Assembly: GCF_029531845.1 (NCBI RefSeq)
Contig: NZ_JAMBPV010000008.1
Location: 1 to 64,000 of the forward strand
DNA length: 64,000 nt
Source of the DNA: Staphylococcus equorum
Lineage (GTDB): Bacteria; Bacillota; Bacilli; Staphylococcales; Staphylococcaceae
Reading direction: 5' to 3'
The translations under genes and the position numbers were made by a program. The stretch's first letter is position 1; each line of letters opens with the position of its first letter. Under the pieces are notes generated by a model that worked only from the letters and a program-made list of their open reading frames with translations, was not told where the DNA came from and searched no databases. Of the stretch, positions 9,287-18,635 are shown piece by piece.

Positions 9287-9715
9287 ATGGTAGAACAAAA
9301 AGAAGTGTTGGATCAAGGACCATTTTTTCATGGGACAAAGGCTGAATTACAAATAGGTGATTTACTGCAAACACAACGTATTTCTAATTATCAAAACCGT
9401 AAAATGAACCATATTTATTTTACTGGCGCTTTAGACACAGCTAAGTGGGGTGCCGAACTCGCCGCTGCATTAGCTGACGAACCAGCACAAGAACACATCT
9501 ATATTATTGAACCCATTGGAGTATTTGAAAATGATCCTAATGTCACAGATAAAAAATTTCCTGGGAATCCTACCCGTTCATATCGCTCCACGGAACCCTT
9601 GAAAATTGTAGCGGAATTAGCTACATGGGAACGACACTCTAATCATGATATTGAACAAATGATAAAAGGATTAGCACAATTACGTAAAGATGGATTAGAT
9701 ATTATTGAAGATTAA
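9287..9715 (+). CDS. arr: Rifampin ADP-ribosyltransferase homologue (Arr)
   Basis: Arr enzymes inactivate rifamycins by transferring ADP-ribose from NAD+ to the C23 hydroxyl. The 142-residue protein is the usual Arr length. It has the family signature GPFFHGTKAELQIGDLL, HIYFT, GAELA, YIIEP-GVFENDPN, FPGNPTRSYRS and the closing IIED. The H-Y-D triad appears as H15, Y44 and D83, matching positions in characterised Arr proteins. GAAGAAGGAG precedes the ATG and the gene is monocistronic with a terminator. No integron, transposase or other resistance gene is adjacent, so it looks like a resident chromosomal gene. Whether it confers rifampin resistance is not known from sequence. Confidence 0.9.
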   Translation: MVEQKEVLDQGPFFHGTKAELQIGDLLQTQRISNYQNRKMNHIYFTGALDTAKWGAELAAALADEPAQEHIYIIEPIGVFENDPNVTDKKFPGNPTRSYRSTEPLKIVAELATWERHSNHDIEQMIKGLAQLRKDGLDIIED

Positions 9716-9741
9716 TACACAACCGTAATGAAGATAAAGTT

Positions 9742-9775
9742 AAGCAGTCCATAATTGATAAATAGTGGGCTGCTT
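9742..9775 (+). terminator. Terminator of arr
   Basis: AAGCAGTCCA and TGGGCTGCTT arms (one G-U pair) enclose a 14-base loop, followed by a short T/A tract. Confidence 0.7.
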
Positions 9776-9969
9776 ATTTATATAAAAAAGTTTGTTCCCA
9801 GTGAGGTATTATCTATCACATATTAGTGCTAAAATTTACTTGATAAGCGAGATAAATAATATCGGTATTCAAAGCAATATAAACAGATGCAACGCTTGAA
9901 TTTTGATAAAAGCGTATAGTGATTATGTATGTAATATTCAAATATAGATAAAAAGGATTAATAAATGAT

Positions 9970-10914
9970 ATGTTTCGAAAATTTATAAGTGTAATACCGA
10001 CTGCTATTTGTGGCTTAGCGTTGGGTATTTCAGCATTAAGCAACCTTTTATACATTATGGAGTGGGATGTTTTAGCTACTATATTTTTAATTATAAGTGT
10101 TATTGTGGTGGGCTTATTTATACTAAAATGTATACAGTTTCCTAGAATTGTGTTGAAAGAATTATCTGATCGTAATATATGTGCGACTTTTCCTACGATT
10201 ACAATGACATTTCTAACATTACTTTATATCTTATACCATCAACTCAATATTACCTGGGAAATCATAAATTGGCTGTGGTGGATTATTGTAATACTGCAGT
10301 TTATTATTATTGGCGTGTTTATTTATTACCATATTTATTTACGTAAAAATGAACGAATCGTTCCGAGTACTAGTTGGTTTGTTACATTTGTAGGGATTGG
10401 TGTTATTTCTGAAACGGCTGAAGATTTTTCACCATTCTTTGGTGAATTGATAGTATATATAGCTACGTTATGCTTTTTAGTATTGATATGTATCGTACTA
10501 TTTAAAAAATCATGGCGATTATATAACGAAAATCAATTTCCTATGACAATCATCATAGCGGCACCAGCTTCACTTTGCCTAAACGGTTATTTGTTAAGCG
10601 CAGAGCACACGCAGTTGTTATACACTATGCCAATGTTGATTATTTCCCAACTCACATTTATATACTCATTAACCTTCCTACCGAAATTATATAAGTTGAA
10701 TTTTAGATTTTCATTTTCAGCATTAACTTTTCCGTGGGTCACAACAGCGACATCATTATATAATTTAATTAAAATTGAAAACTTACCTCACAAACTACAC
10801 AGTGTACTTTATTTTATAACTGTACTTGAAGTGACCTTTGCAATCATGACTGTGATTTACGTTATTTTAGGATATGCTTCATTTTTAAAGAAACGTACAA
10901 TTGAAATAAAATAA
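9970..10914 (+). CDS. TDT-family (TehA/SLAC1-like) membrane transporter
   Basis: The 314-residue protein has about ten hydrophobic helices. The N-terminal motif IPTAICGLALGISALSNL and the later TFPWVTTATSL resemble the first and last signature regions of the telluriteresistance/dicarboxylate (TDT) family, relatives of TehA and the plant SLAC1 anion channel. Substrate is uncertain: dicarboxylate, anion or tellurite-linked. AAAAGGAT lies upstream of the ATG at 9970. It is monocistronic and converges on the reductase gene at 11032, sharing the hairpin at 10964. Confidence 0.75.
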   Translation: MFRKFISVIPTAICGLALGISALSNLLYIMEWDVLATIFLIISVIVVGLFILKCIQFPRIVLKELSDRNICATFPTITMTFLTLLYILYHQLNITWEIINWLWWIIVILQFIIIGVFIYYHIYLRKNERIVPSTSWFVTFVGIGVISETAEDFSPFFGELIVYIATLCFLVLICIVLFKKSWRLYNENQFPMTIIIAAPASLCLNGYLLSAEHTQLLYTMPMLIISQLTFIYSLTFLPKLYKLNFRFSFSALTFPWVTTATSLYNLIKIENLPHKLHSVLYFITVLEVTFAIMTVIYVILGYASFLKKRTIEIK

Positions 10915-10963
10915 CAAAAATTAAAGAACTAAGTTATTTTATTAGACATCTAGTCAGTATAAA

Positions 10964-11004
10964 GGGAGGGATACGAAATTTAATTTTAATTTCGTATCCC
11001 TCCC
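10964..11004. terminator. Long perfect hairpin terminator between convergent genes
   Basis: GGGAGGGATACGAAATT and its exact complement form a 17-bp stem around a 7-base loop, with TTTT after it on the + strand. It belongs to the same GGG-rich hairpin class as 47561 and 60926. Confidence 0.85.
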
Positions 11005-11031
11005 TTTTCAACGGTTATGAATTCAGTTATT

Positions 11032-11949
11032 TTAACTGATGGATTTGCTCGCTTCAAATAGAGCATCTAGATGACTTGTAGTTAGTGCTGTATTTTGATT
11101 GAGTACTTTAACATCGTTATAAAGTGCTTCAAGCTCTTTAAAAGAACCTTGTGTTTGATTGATGAGTCCAATGTTCATAACTGTTTTTAATACTATATTG
11201 GACAATCCTTTGAAATTTTTAAATAAAACAGACTGTGCTTTTGGTTTTATAGTATGGCCTTTGTGTTCTAACAATTGATGTAGTTCAGTAAAAGCAGCTA
11301 TCGTTTCTTTGGTTAATGTATGCGCGCTAGTGTTTTGGTTTTGTTTTAGAATAAATAACATGTTTAACGGTAAAACTAAAGCTGCGTGTGACATCAACCA
11401 ATCTTCAAAGTTCTGCTCATAAGTTAGTTTGATTTTCGCATTTTTAAATATTGAATTTAGTTTGTCTGAGAACGTAATTTCTCCATGCATGTTTCCTACT
11501 TTGAGCTCTCCAGCATTAAATCTTAAAATATTAGTATGGCTTGCTTCTCTTGAACCACCAGTCATTAAAAAGCCGAAAGTGATATGCTTAAGATGGTTAC
11601 TCTGTTGCGTCAATGTGCTTTGTAGTAATTTAGGATTCATATTATTCCCAATGAAGACAATATTTTCGCTTTTGTTTTGAGCTAGTGTTGGCACTATATT
11701 GTAAAAATCTGAATATTTCATAGTTACAAAAATAACGTCATATATATCATCTTTTGAAAGTGTGCTTGTCGTTGTTATATGTTCATTTGTCGTTTTTCTT
11801 TGCAATGAATGCTTAAGTTTCAAACCTTTTTGATTCAAGTGCTCTAAAGTTTTTCCACGTGCAAACATTGTAATGTCATTATCTTTGGTATTTAGTGCGT
11901 GAGCTAAAAATTGCCCCTGTACACCTGCACCATATATTAAAATTTTCAT
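11032..11949 (-). CDS. Ketopantoate reductase-like (ApbA/PanE family) oxidoreductase
   Basis: The 305-residue protein starts with a Rossmann nucleotide-binding motif (ILIYGAGVQGQFLA) and has the ApbA N-terminal fold, with FARGKTLEHLNQKGL typical of NADP specificity, and an all-helical C-terminal domain. The C-terminal half is poorly like housekeeping PanE, and the gene is divergent from a TetR repressor with a 22-bp dyad between them. This suggests an inducible reductase for another 2-oxo acid or aldehyde rather than pantothenate synthesis. The true panE-like copy is at 13259. TTGGAGTGATAATG supplies the ribosome binding site. Confidence 0.78.
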   Translation of the reverse strand: MKILIYGAGVQGQFLAHALNTKDNDITMFARGKTLEHLNQKGLKLKHSLQRKTTNEHITTTSTLSKDDIYDVIFVTMKYSDFYNIVPTLAQNKSENIVFIGNNMNPKLLQSTLTQQSNHLKHITFGFLMTGGSREASHTNILRFNAGELKVGNMHGEITFSDKLNSIFKNAKIKLTYEQNFEDWLMSHAALVLPLNMLFILKQNQNTSAHTLTKETIAAFTELHQLLEHKGHTIKPKAQSVLFKNFKGLSNIVLKTVMNIGLINQTQGSFKELEALYNDVKVLNQNTALTTSHLDALFEASKSIS

Positions 11950-11970
11950 ATCATTATCACTCCAATTTAG

Positions 11971-11992
11971 TTATTGAACAATTGTTTAATAA
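11971..11992. promoter_or_regulatory. Candidate TetR operator between the reductase and regulator genes
   Basis: The dyad is TTATT-G-AACAATTGTT-T-AATAA: 20 of 22 bases are symmetric and the central 10 are a perfect palindrome. It lies 21 bp upstream of the reductase start, where a repressor would block transcription. Confidence 0.6.
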
Positions 11993-12094
11993 CTTGAAGT
12001 TATCATCAATAAGATTTAAACTCAATGAACAATACAACCTTGTTGATGTTTAATGAACAAATATTGAAAATTGTTGATATTAAAAGGAGTTAAA

Positions 12095-12613
12095 ATGGAT
12101 AAACGAAAAGAAAAATCCCAAAAACTTATTATTCGTAGCTTTGTTGAACTGATTAGAGAAAAAGACTTTGATAAAATATCAATGAATGATATTGCTCAAC
12201 ATGCCAATATAAATAGAGGTACCATTTATTTGAATTTTATAGATAAGTACGACATTTTAGACCATGCAATTGATTATATTTTGGGCGCAGCAGTGGATAA
12301 ATGCAATATTTATCTTGCAGAATCAGGAGATAATAAAGAAACGTTGCGTGAAGTCATGTACGTGATTGACGATCAGTACGATATTTTGAAAACTTTGGTT
12401 AAAAAGTCAGATCTTAATATGCTTAAGCAAACATTATCAAAGAAAATGCGCGACACCATAAATAAACAAAACAGTGAAATTACTGCCCAGTTTTTATCCT
12501 CTGCTGTAGTAGGCGTTATTATATGGTGGATTGAAGAATCAAAACCATGTGATATAGATACTTTAGTAGGAGAACTTTCCGTATTATTGGAGCCACATTT
12601 AAAGCACTTGTAA
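12095..12613 (+). CDS. TetR-family transcriptional regulator
   Basis: The 172-residue protein has an N-terminal TetR helix-turn-helix: an SFVELIREKDFDKISMNDIA stretch followed by HANINRGTIYLNFIDKYDI, about residues 15-55. A helical ligand-binding domain with a TetR_C-like C-terminus (VIIWWIEES) follows. The ATG at 12095 is used because AAAGGAG sits directly before it; the frame also has a TTG 8 codons upstream. It probably represses the divergent reductase gene, and perhaps itself, from the dyad at 11971. The inducing ligand is unknown. Confidence 0.88.
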   Translation: MDKRKEKSQKLIIRSFVELIREKDFDKISMNDIAQHANINRGTIYLNFIDKYDILDHAIDYILGAAVDKCNIYLAESGDNKETLREVMYVIDDQYDILKTLVKKSDLNMLKQTLSKKMRDTINKQNSEITAQFLSSAVVGVIIWWIEESKPCDIDTLVGELSVLLEPHLKHL

Positions 12614-12692
12614 CAATCAACTGAAGTGTTATAAAGGTATTAATTAGTAACCCCGGCGATGCGTTAAAAATTACAAAAAAGGAATGTGAATA

Positions 12693-13151
12693 ATGGAAAG
12701 TAGTAATAATGATTACGAGAATTTGTTGTTTTATTTCGCTTATAAAACATTTATAAATACAGCAGATGAAATTATTGAAGCATATGGTTTAAATAGACAG
12801 CATCATAGGTTCTTATTTTTTATTGAAAAGGTGCCTGGAATTACGATCAAAGATTTATTGAAAAGTTTAGAGATTTCTAAACAAGGCAGCCATGCAACTT
12901 TGAAAAAATTAAAAGACGAGGCATATATCACCGAACAACCCACCGAAGCGGATAAGCGAATTAAAGCTTTGTACCCCACGGAAAAAGGAACAAAATTAGT
13001 TCAAGAACTTAATAAGGCGCAAAACGATTTATTTCAAGATATACAGAAAAAAGTTGGAAATGATTGGTATGCCATAATGGAAGAATTTGCTTCTTATCGT
13101 ACAGGATTTCAAGAAGTAAAATATTTAAAAGACGAGAATAAGAAAGATTAA
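12693..13151 (+). CDS. MarR-family transcriptional regulator
   Basis: The 152-residue protein has the MarR winged helix: a PGITIKDLLKSLEISKQGSH helix-turn-helix (about residues 48-68) and the wing motif EADKRIKALYPTEKG (about 88-102), with helical dimerisation segments at both ends. It lies 79 bp after the TetR gene on the same strand, with its own AAAAAGGA ribosome binding site, and is followed by a terminator. Its target is not evident; neighbours on either side are candidates. Confidence 0.88.
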   Translation: MESSNNDYENLLFYFAYKTFINTADEIIEAYGLNRQHHRFLFFIEKVPGITIKDLLKSLEISKQGSHATLKKLKDEAYITEQPTEADKRIKALYPTEKGTKLVQELNKAQNDLFQDIQKKVGNDWYAIMEEFASYRTGFQEVKYLKDENKKD

Positions 13152-13164
13152 ATAATTAAAATAA

Positions 13165-13223
13165 CTTTACACCATTTAAAAAATAAGAATTTTCTGTTTA
13201 TAAATGGTGTAATTATCTTTTTG
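13165..13223 (+). terminator. Terminator after the MarR gene
   Basis: TTTACACCATTTA and TAAATGGTGTAA arms with an AT-rich loop of about 25 bases are followed by TCTTTTTG. Confidence 0.7.
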
Positions 13224-13258
13224 AATTAATATTATGAAATAAAGAAGAGGATGATTAT

Positions 13259-14194
13259 ATGGTTAAAATTGCAATTGCAGGAGCAGGAGCAATGGGTGGT
13301 CGCGTTGGAACACAAATTGCCCAAGCAGGATATGATGTAACTTTAATAGATTATTGGTCAGAACATATTGCGAATATTAATCAATATGGTGTGAATATTC
13401 AAACAGAAAAGGATACATATAATATTAATATCAAAGCACAGTTGCCAGAACAAATCGATGAACAATATGATTTGATTATTATTTTAACAAAAGCGATGGA
13501 TTCCGACGCAATGATTGAGGCGTTAAATGAAGCTAATGCGATTAAAGAAACGACGGCACTATTAACAATGATGAATGGCTTAGGACATGAAGAGCGTTTT
13601 GCTAAAATTATACCTAAGTCACAAATTTTTTTAGCGGTCACGATGTGGACAGCAGGATTAAGAGGCCCTGGACAAATACTGTTAGAAGGTACAGGAACAA
13701 TAGAACTACAACGTGCAGATGGTGGTGAAGACTATCGTACAGAAGCGATTAATACAATTTTCAATAATGCAAAATTAAATTCTACAATCAGCGATAACGT
13801 ATTTGAGTCTATATGGTCAAAAGCTACATTGAATAGTGTATTGAATCCATTATGTACAATTTTAGATAAAACAATAAATCAATTTTCACAATATGAACAA
13901 GCACGACAAATGGTCATTCCTATTATTGAAGAAATCGTAGCTGTGGCTCATGCGCGTGAATTGAAACTGAATTTTGAAAATTTAATTAACAAAATTCAAG
14001 CTGCTTATCCAATTGAATCACAGGGGTTACATTATCCTTCGATGCATCAAGATCTATATAAAGGTCGTTTAACAGAAATAGATTATTTAAACGGACAAAT
14101 TGTTGCATACGGTAAAACGTGTGGTGTGCCGACGCCGAATAATGAAATGCTGACACATATGATTCATCAGTTAGAATTAACGTATAAAAAATAG
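13259..14194 (+). CDS. 2-dehydropantoate 2-reductase family protein
   Basis: The family enzyme reduces ketopantoate to pantoate with NADPH. The 311-residue protein has the Rossmann motif IAIAGAGAMGGRVG at residues 4-17, ILTKAMD in the nucleotide fold, a lysine-containing SKATLNSVLNPL helix near residue 185 corresponding to the PanE catalytic Lys-Asn region, and the C-terminal YPSMHQDLYKGRLTEIDYLN motif that places the Glu/Ser substrate contacts. AGAAGAGG precedes the ATG. No panB or panC lies next to it, so pantothenate synthesis is likely but not proved. It is much closer to PanE than the gene at 11032. Confidence 0.85.
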   Translation: MVKIAIAGAGAMGGRVGTQIAQAGYDVTLIDYWSEHIANINQYGVNIQTEKDTYNINIKAQLPEQIDEQYDLIIILTKAMDSDAMIEALNEANAIKETTALLTMMNGLGHEERFAKIIPKSQIFLAVTMWTAGLRGPGQILLEGTGTIELQRADGGEDYRTEAINTIFNNAKLNSTISDNVFESIWSKATLNSVLNPLCTILDKTINQFSQYEQARQMVIPIIEEIVAVAHARELKLNFENLINKIQAAYPIESQGLHYPSMHQDLYKGRLTEIDYLNGQIVAYGKTCGVPTPNNEMLTHMIHQLELTYKK

Positions 14195-14284
14195 CTGGAA
14201 ATAAAGTCAACATCATTGACCTTTAATCTTAATTAAGTTAAGTTTGTAGTGTAATAGAGATGGATAAAAAAGGGGAAATGATGA

Positions 14285-15928
14285 ATGAAAAAACGTATAG
14301 GACAATATTTAATGGACTGTATTAGTGTTGTTGGCGTGGATAAAGTATTTGGTGTCCCAGGTGACTTTAATCTTACTTTTCTAGATGACATCATTAGTCG
14401 CGATGATATGGAGTGGGTTGGAAACACAAATGAATTAAATGCCAGTTATGCGGCTGATGGCTATGCTCGTTTAAATGGGATGAGTGCAATGGTAACAACA
14501 TTTGGCGTAGGTGAACTCAGTGCTGTTAATGGTATTGCTGGTGCATATGCTGAACGTGTTCCAGTTATTCAAATTACCGGAGCGCCTACAAGAGCAGTAG
14601 AAAACGCAGGGAAGTATGTACATCATTCCTTAGGAGAAGGGAATTTTGATGACTATAGAAAAATGTATGAGCCCATCACGGCGACACAAGCGTACCTTAC
14701 GCCTGAAAATGCCCAAGTAGAAATACCTAGAGTAATTGAAGCAGCACTAACTGAAAAACGTCCAGTGCATATACATTTACCAATTGACGTAGCAAGCGTA
14801 GAAATTGAAGTAGACCAACCGTTTGAATTGCTACAACATCAGGAGATGGATGTTGCTAAATATGTGAACATGATTAAAGAAAAGTTACAAAGTGCAGATA
14901 AACCAGTCATAATCACTGGCCATGAGATTAATAGTTTTGATTTACATGAAAAGCTTGAGCAATTTGTGAATCGTACGCATATCCCTGTAGCGCAACTATC
15001 ACTAGGCAAAGGCGCATTTAATGAAGAAAACACATATTACATGGGTATATATGATGCTTCACTTGCAGAAGAAGATATTAGAAATTACGTGGATCAAAGT
15101 GATGCAATTTTAAATATTGGAGCGAAATTAACAGATTCTGCAACTGCAGGTTATTCATATCAATTTGATATTGATGACGTCGTTATGATTAATCATCGTC
15201 ATTTCAAAATGAATGAAACGAAAGATATGGAAGTCTCACTTATCGATTTATTGGATGGTTTAAATACGATAAATTACGTTAATGATGCAACGTTCCCTCA
15301 ATATCAACGTCCTGAAGAAAATCACTATGATTTAAATGGAAATCCTTTATCTCAAGCAACTTATTTCAAAATGATGCAAGATTTTATTAAGCAAGATGAC
15401 GTGATATTAGCTGAACAAGGCACGTCCTTCTTTGGTGCTTATGATTTAGCGTTATACAGTAATAATAAATTTATAGGACAGCCATTATGGGGTTCAATCG
15501 GCTATACACTACCAGCGACACTTGGTACACAAATGGCAAACACACAGCGCAGAAATTTATTATTAATTGGAGACGGTTCCCTACAATTAACAGTACAAGA
15601 AATGTCTTCGATGATCAGAGCGCAAATCAAGCCGATTATCTTTGTTATTAATAATGATGGTTATACAGTTGAACGTAAAATTCATGGAGAAAACGCATCA
15701 TACAATGATATTAAAATGTGGGACTATAAATTACTACCAACAGTCTTCGGAGGAAAAGATGACGTCATCGTTCACGATGTGACAACGAGCGAAACACTAC
15801 AAAATACATTCCTCGAAATCGATGCACAACCAGACAAGATGCACCTAGTTGAAGTGAAGATGGCAGTACATGACGCACCACATAAATTAAACGCAATTGG
15901 CCAAGCATTTGCGAAACAAAATGGTTAA
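14285..15928 (+). CDS. ipdC: Indolepyruvate/pyruvate decarboxylase (ThDP-dependent)
   Basis: The enzyme decarboxylates a 2-oxo acid (indolepyruvate, phenylpyruvate or pyruvate) to the aldehyde. The 547-residue protein has the three ThDP-enzyme domains. It shows the activating glutamate E50 in NELNASYAADGYAR, the paired histidines H113-H114 in YVHHSLGEG that define pyruvate-decarboxylase-type enzymes, and the ThDP/Mg motif starting GDGS at residue 429 and ending in NNDGYTVE. AAAAGGGG precedes the ATG. The gene is monocistronic with a strong terminator. Substrate preference within the IpdC/PDC family cannot be decided here; a role in aromatic or branched-chain amino acid catabolism and aroma formation is plausible. 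Confidence 0.9.
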   Translation: MKKRIGQYLMDCISVVGVDKVFGVPGDFNLTFLDDIISRDDMEWVGNTNELNASYAADGYARLNGMSAMVTTFGVGELSAVNGIAGAYAERVPVIQITGAPTRAVENAGKYVHHSLGEGNFDDYRKMYEPITATQAYLTPENAQVEIPRVIEAALTEKRPVHIHLPIDVASVEIEVDQPFELLQHQEMDVAKYVNMIKEKLQSADKPVIITGHEINSFDLHEKLEQFVNRTHIPVAQLSLGKGAFNEENTYYMGIYDASLAEEDIRNYVDQSDAILNIGAKLTDSATAGYSYQFDIDDVVMINHRHFKMNETKDMEVSLIDLLDGLNTINYVNDATFPQYQRPEENHYDLNGNPLSQATYFKMMQDFIKQDDVILAEQGTSFFGAYDLALYSNNKFIGQPLWGSIGYTLPATLGTQMANTQRRNLLLIGDGSLQLTVQEMSSMIRAQIKPIIFVINNDGYTVERKIHGENASYNDIKMWDYKLLPTVFGGKDDVIVHDVTTSETLQNTFLEIDAQPDKMHLVEVKMAVHDAPHKLNAIGQAFAKQNG

Positions 15929-15946
15929 ATTCACATAATACGTAAC

Positions 15947-15984
15947 AAAAAAGCATTGGTCATTTTACAGTCCAATGCTTTTTT
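15947..15984. terminator. Bidirectional terminator after ipdC
   Basis: AAAAAAGCATTGG and CCAATGCTTTTTT form a 13-bp stem around a 12-base loop, with A-run and T-run flanks serving both strands. Confidence 0.9.
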
Positions 15985-16082
15985 ACATACTCAGAGATAC
16001 TATCCATTTTCACAAAGGATTCAGTTAATATAAAAAAGACAAACTAAGTTATTTTATCTGCTTAGGTTGCCTGTATTTTCAA

Positions 16083-17303
16083 TTAGTCTTTATCTATTGC
16101 TTTATAATCTACTTGATCATAGTTTGTTTCAAGTTTACGTAACTCGTCGCGGGTTTCTTTTTTTAAACCTTCGCCGTAATCCATCATTTTAACGATATCT
16201 TTAAATGCTGCGTATGGAATTGCGAGATCATCAATATCGTCGATTGTTACATGTAAATCAATATCCTCTGGACGATCTTCTTGTAATTTCAAGACAAAAT
16301 CTGGTTCTGTCACAAATGGAGACGACATCCCCACCATATCTGCATGTTGTAAGGCATCGAGCGCACTTTCAGGTGAATTAATACCACCACTAGCGATGAC
16401 AGGAATTCTACCCTCAAGGTAATCATGGACGACAGCATTGACATATTTTCCTGTGTGCTTGCCGTCAGAACGGACTTTGTTTTGATAAATTTGACGCCCC
16501 CAACTTGCGATTGCTAAATATTGTATATTCGCTGTATCTAATACCCAATCCAGATGTTCGTTGAATTCGTCTATTGTATAACCGACATCACTACCTCGTG
16601 TTTCTTCAGGTGTAGCGCGATAGCCTAAAATAAATTGTGGTGGTGCTTCTTTATCAATGACTTTTTGTACAGCAGCTAGTATTTCCAACCCGATACGAGC
16701 ACGATTCTCCAAACTTTGAGTTCCGTATTGATCTGTACGTTGATTAGAAAAAGTAGAGAAAAACGTTTGTATAAGTAAGCGTTGGGCAGCTGAAATTTCA
16801 ACACCATCAAAACCAGCTTGTATAGCACGAGAAGTTGCCTCAGCGTATTGACGCGTTACATCGGCGATTTTATCTATAGACATAGCTAAAACATCATGTT
16901 GAATAGGAGAATTTAAGGACATAGCGCTTGGGCCATAAACTTGGCCATAATTTAAGATGGCTTGATTTGAAAATCGTCCTGCGTGTGTCAGTTGTAAAAC
17001 GGCTTTATTGCCATTTTGTTTCATTGCAGTTGCTAATTTTTTTAACCCAGGTATACAATTGTCATCAGTGATGCTAAAACCATATTCAAATAATTGACCA
17101 TAAGGCTCAATATAGGCTGCACCTGTTACTTGCAAGGGCGCAGCGTGTGCCCGACGTTGTGCATAACGTAAGTCTTGCTCGGTAATATGGCCATCTTGTG
17201 TTGAGGAATTCGTAGTCATAGGTGATAGCACAAAACGGTTGTTGAAGACGACGCCATTAGGTAATGTTAATGGTTCGAATAATGCTTGATAATAAGTTTT
17301 CAT
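16083..17303 (-). CDS. Old yellow enzyme-type NADH:flavin oxidoreductase
   Basis: The 406-residue FMN protein has an OYE TIM barrel: FNNRFVLSPMTTNSS at the N-terminus, LQLTHAGRFSN with the substrate-binding His, AIQAGFDGVEISAAQRLLIQTFFS, NQRTDQYG and the FMN-phosphate region VIASGGI. In many OYE homologues the motif is GVEIHGAHGYL; here HGAH is replaced by SAAQ, as in the subgroup linked to sirtuin operons. The acidic/basic C-terminal tail (about residues 370-406) is extra. It is divergent from the LLM-GcvH-macro-SirTM-LplA2 operon and probably belongs functionally to it, since OYE and LLM genes are known companions of class M sirtuin operons. Confidence 0.88.
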   Translation of the reverse strand: MKTYYQALFEPLTLPNGVVFNNRFVLSPMTTNSSTQDGHITEQDLRYAQRRAHAAPLQVTGAAYIEPYGQLFEYGFSITDDNCIPGLKKLATAMKQNGNKAVLQLTHAGRFSNQAILNYGQVYGPSAMSLNSPIQHDVLAMSIDKIADVTRQYAEATSRAIQAGFDGVEISAAQRLLIQTFFSTFSNQRTDQYGTQSLENRARIGLEILAAVQKVIDKEAPPQFILGYRATPEETRGSDVGYTIDEFNEHLDWVLDTANIQYLAIASWGRQIYQNKVRSDGKHTGKYVNAVVHDYLEGRIPVIASGGINSPESALDALQHADMVGMSSPFVTEPDFVLKLQEDRPEDIDLHVTIDDIDDLAIPYAAFKDIVKMMDYGEGLKKETRDELRKLETNYDQVDYKAIDKD

Positions 17304-17605
17304 AACTATAACCTCGATCTTCGTTGTAATATGTAATTTTAAATTAACACTAATAGGATATCGTGGTCAATTAAATAAAAAATATGGTGATTTTTTCAAG
17401 CAAAATGTAACAAAATTTTTCTATATCAGTTATCCTAGAGGGTGAGGGTAATTTAAAAAAGGAAACATGTTTTGCAGATACGTGTATAAAGCTTTGTACA
17501 TGGATTTTAGCATAACTGAGATACGATATACACTCAAACGAAAGTGCTTACATTATAAGCCCGACAAAGTATATAAGGTCAGTATTGGTGGAGGTGGTAA
17601 CCAAC
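17304..17605. other. Divergent intergenic region between OYE and LLM genes
   Basis: The 302-bp region must contain the promoters for both transcripts. No consensus -35/-10 pair, convincing operator dyad or small gene was found. A cre-like string at 17539-17552 lacks the central CG. The ribosome binding site GGAGGTGG for the LLM gene lies at its right end. Confidence 0.6.
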
Positions 17606-18610
17606 GTGGTTCAATTGAATATTTTAGACTATGCTGTTATTGATGAAGGCAAGTCAGCACAAGATGCCTTACAAGATACAGTACGCTTAGCGCAATTAGC
17701 AGACAAACTTGGTTATAAGCGCTTTTGGATGACGGAACATCATAATGTACCGGCGTTTGCATGTAGTAGTCCAGAATTATTGATGATGCAATTACTGGCA
17801 AAGACGAAGCAAATCCGACTCGGTTCAGGTGGAGTGATGTTACCGCATTACAGCCCGTTTAAAGTGGCTGAAAATTTCCGATTATTAGAAGCATTTTACC
17901 CTAGGCGTGTAGACTTAGGTATCGGTAATAATTCAGGTACCCCCAGTGTGAAACAAGCTATGAATGAAACGAAAACACATTTCTTAGACTACGAGCAGTC
18001 TATTACCGATGTGCGGCATTATCTAACGGAGCGTGAACCAGAGCAACGTTTTAAACAAGTATTTGCACAACCTCGTGTTACTACCGTGCCTCAAATGTGG
18101 CTATTAAGTACGAGTGTACCGTCTGCACAAATGGCAGGACGTCAAGGCATGGGCTATACACTGGGAACTTTTTTATTACCTAATGAAAAAGCAATTAAAA
18201 AAGCTGAAAGCAGTGTGCAAGCTTATAGAGAAGCCTTTAAACCTACGGCATTAAATATGAAACCTACTGTTATGCTCACTACATTTGTTGCAGTTGCTGA
18301 TACAGCATCAGAAGCAGAAGCACTAGCGCAAGCTTTAGACGTTTGGCTACTGGGAAAACAACAATTTGCCGAATTTGAGCGTCTACCTTCTATCGAAACA
18401 GCACAATCATATTTAAGATCTGAAAGAGATGAACGTTTGATTACTCAAAGCCGAGCTCGTATAATTGTAGGTACAAAAGAAAGTGCAAAAAAACAAATAG
18501 ACACAATGATTCAAACATTTAATGCTGACGAAGTGATGGTTGTACCTTTGATCCCAGACATAGAGCAACGCTGTCGTACAATCGAATTACTCGCGCAAAT
18601 ATATTTATAA
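17606..18610 (+). CDS. Luciferase-like flavin monooxygenase (LLM family)
   Basis: The 334-residue protein has the bacterial-luciferase TIM barrel fold: [12 protein letters not shown] at the start, [24 protein letters not shown] (about residues 38-60), [21 protein letters not shown], and RVDLGIG. The frame is open from a TTG at 17585. The GTG at 17606 is preferred because GAGGTGG lies 9 bases before it and family members begin [10 protein letters not shown]. It starts the operon with GcvH-L, macrodomain, SirTM and LplA2 (25-bp gap to the next gene). In S. aureus and streptococcal versions, LLM and OYE are accessory redox members of the lipoyl/ADP-ribosylation operon. The substrate is unknown. 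Confidence 0.88.
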   Translation: MVQLNILDYAVIDEGKSAQDALQDTVRLAQLADKLGYKRFWMTEHHNVPAFACSSPELLMMQLLAKTKQIRLGSGGVMLPHYSPFKVAENFRLLEAFYPRRVDLGIGNNSGTPSVKQAMNETKTHFLDYEQSITDVRHYLTEREPEQRFKQVFAQPRVTTVPQMWLLSTSVPSAQMAGRQGMGYTLGTFLLPNEKAIKKAESSVQAYREAFKPTALNMKPTVMLTTFVAVADTASEAEALAQALDVWLLGKQQFAEFERLPSIETAQSYLRSERDERLITQSRARIIVGTKESAKKQIDTMIQTFNADEVMVVPLIPDIEQRCRTIELLAQIYL

Positions 18611-18635
18611 CAAGTTGATGAAAGGAAGATATTTC

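Noticed and set aside
11971..12094. Second dyad around AATATTGAAAATTGTTGATATT
   Set aside because: Only 16 of 22 bases are symmetric and the inner part does not match the better 11971-11992 dyad.
17539..17552. cre-like string CGAAAGTGCTTACA before the LLM gene
   Set aside because: The complement matches 12 of 14 consensus bases but the essential central CG is CA.
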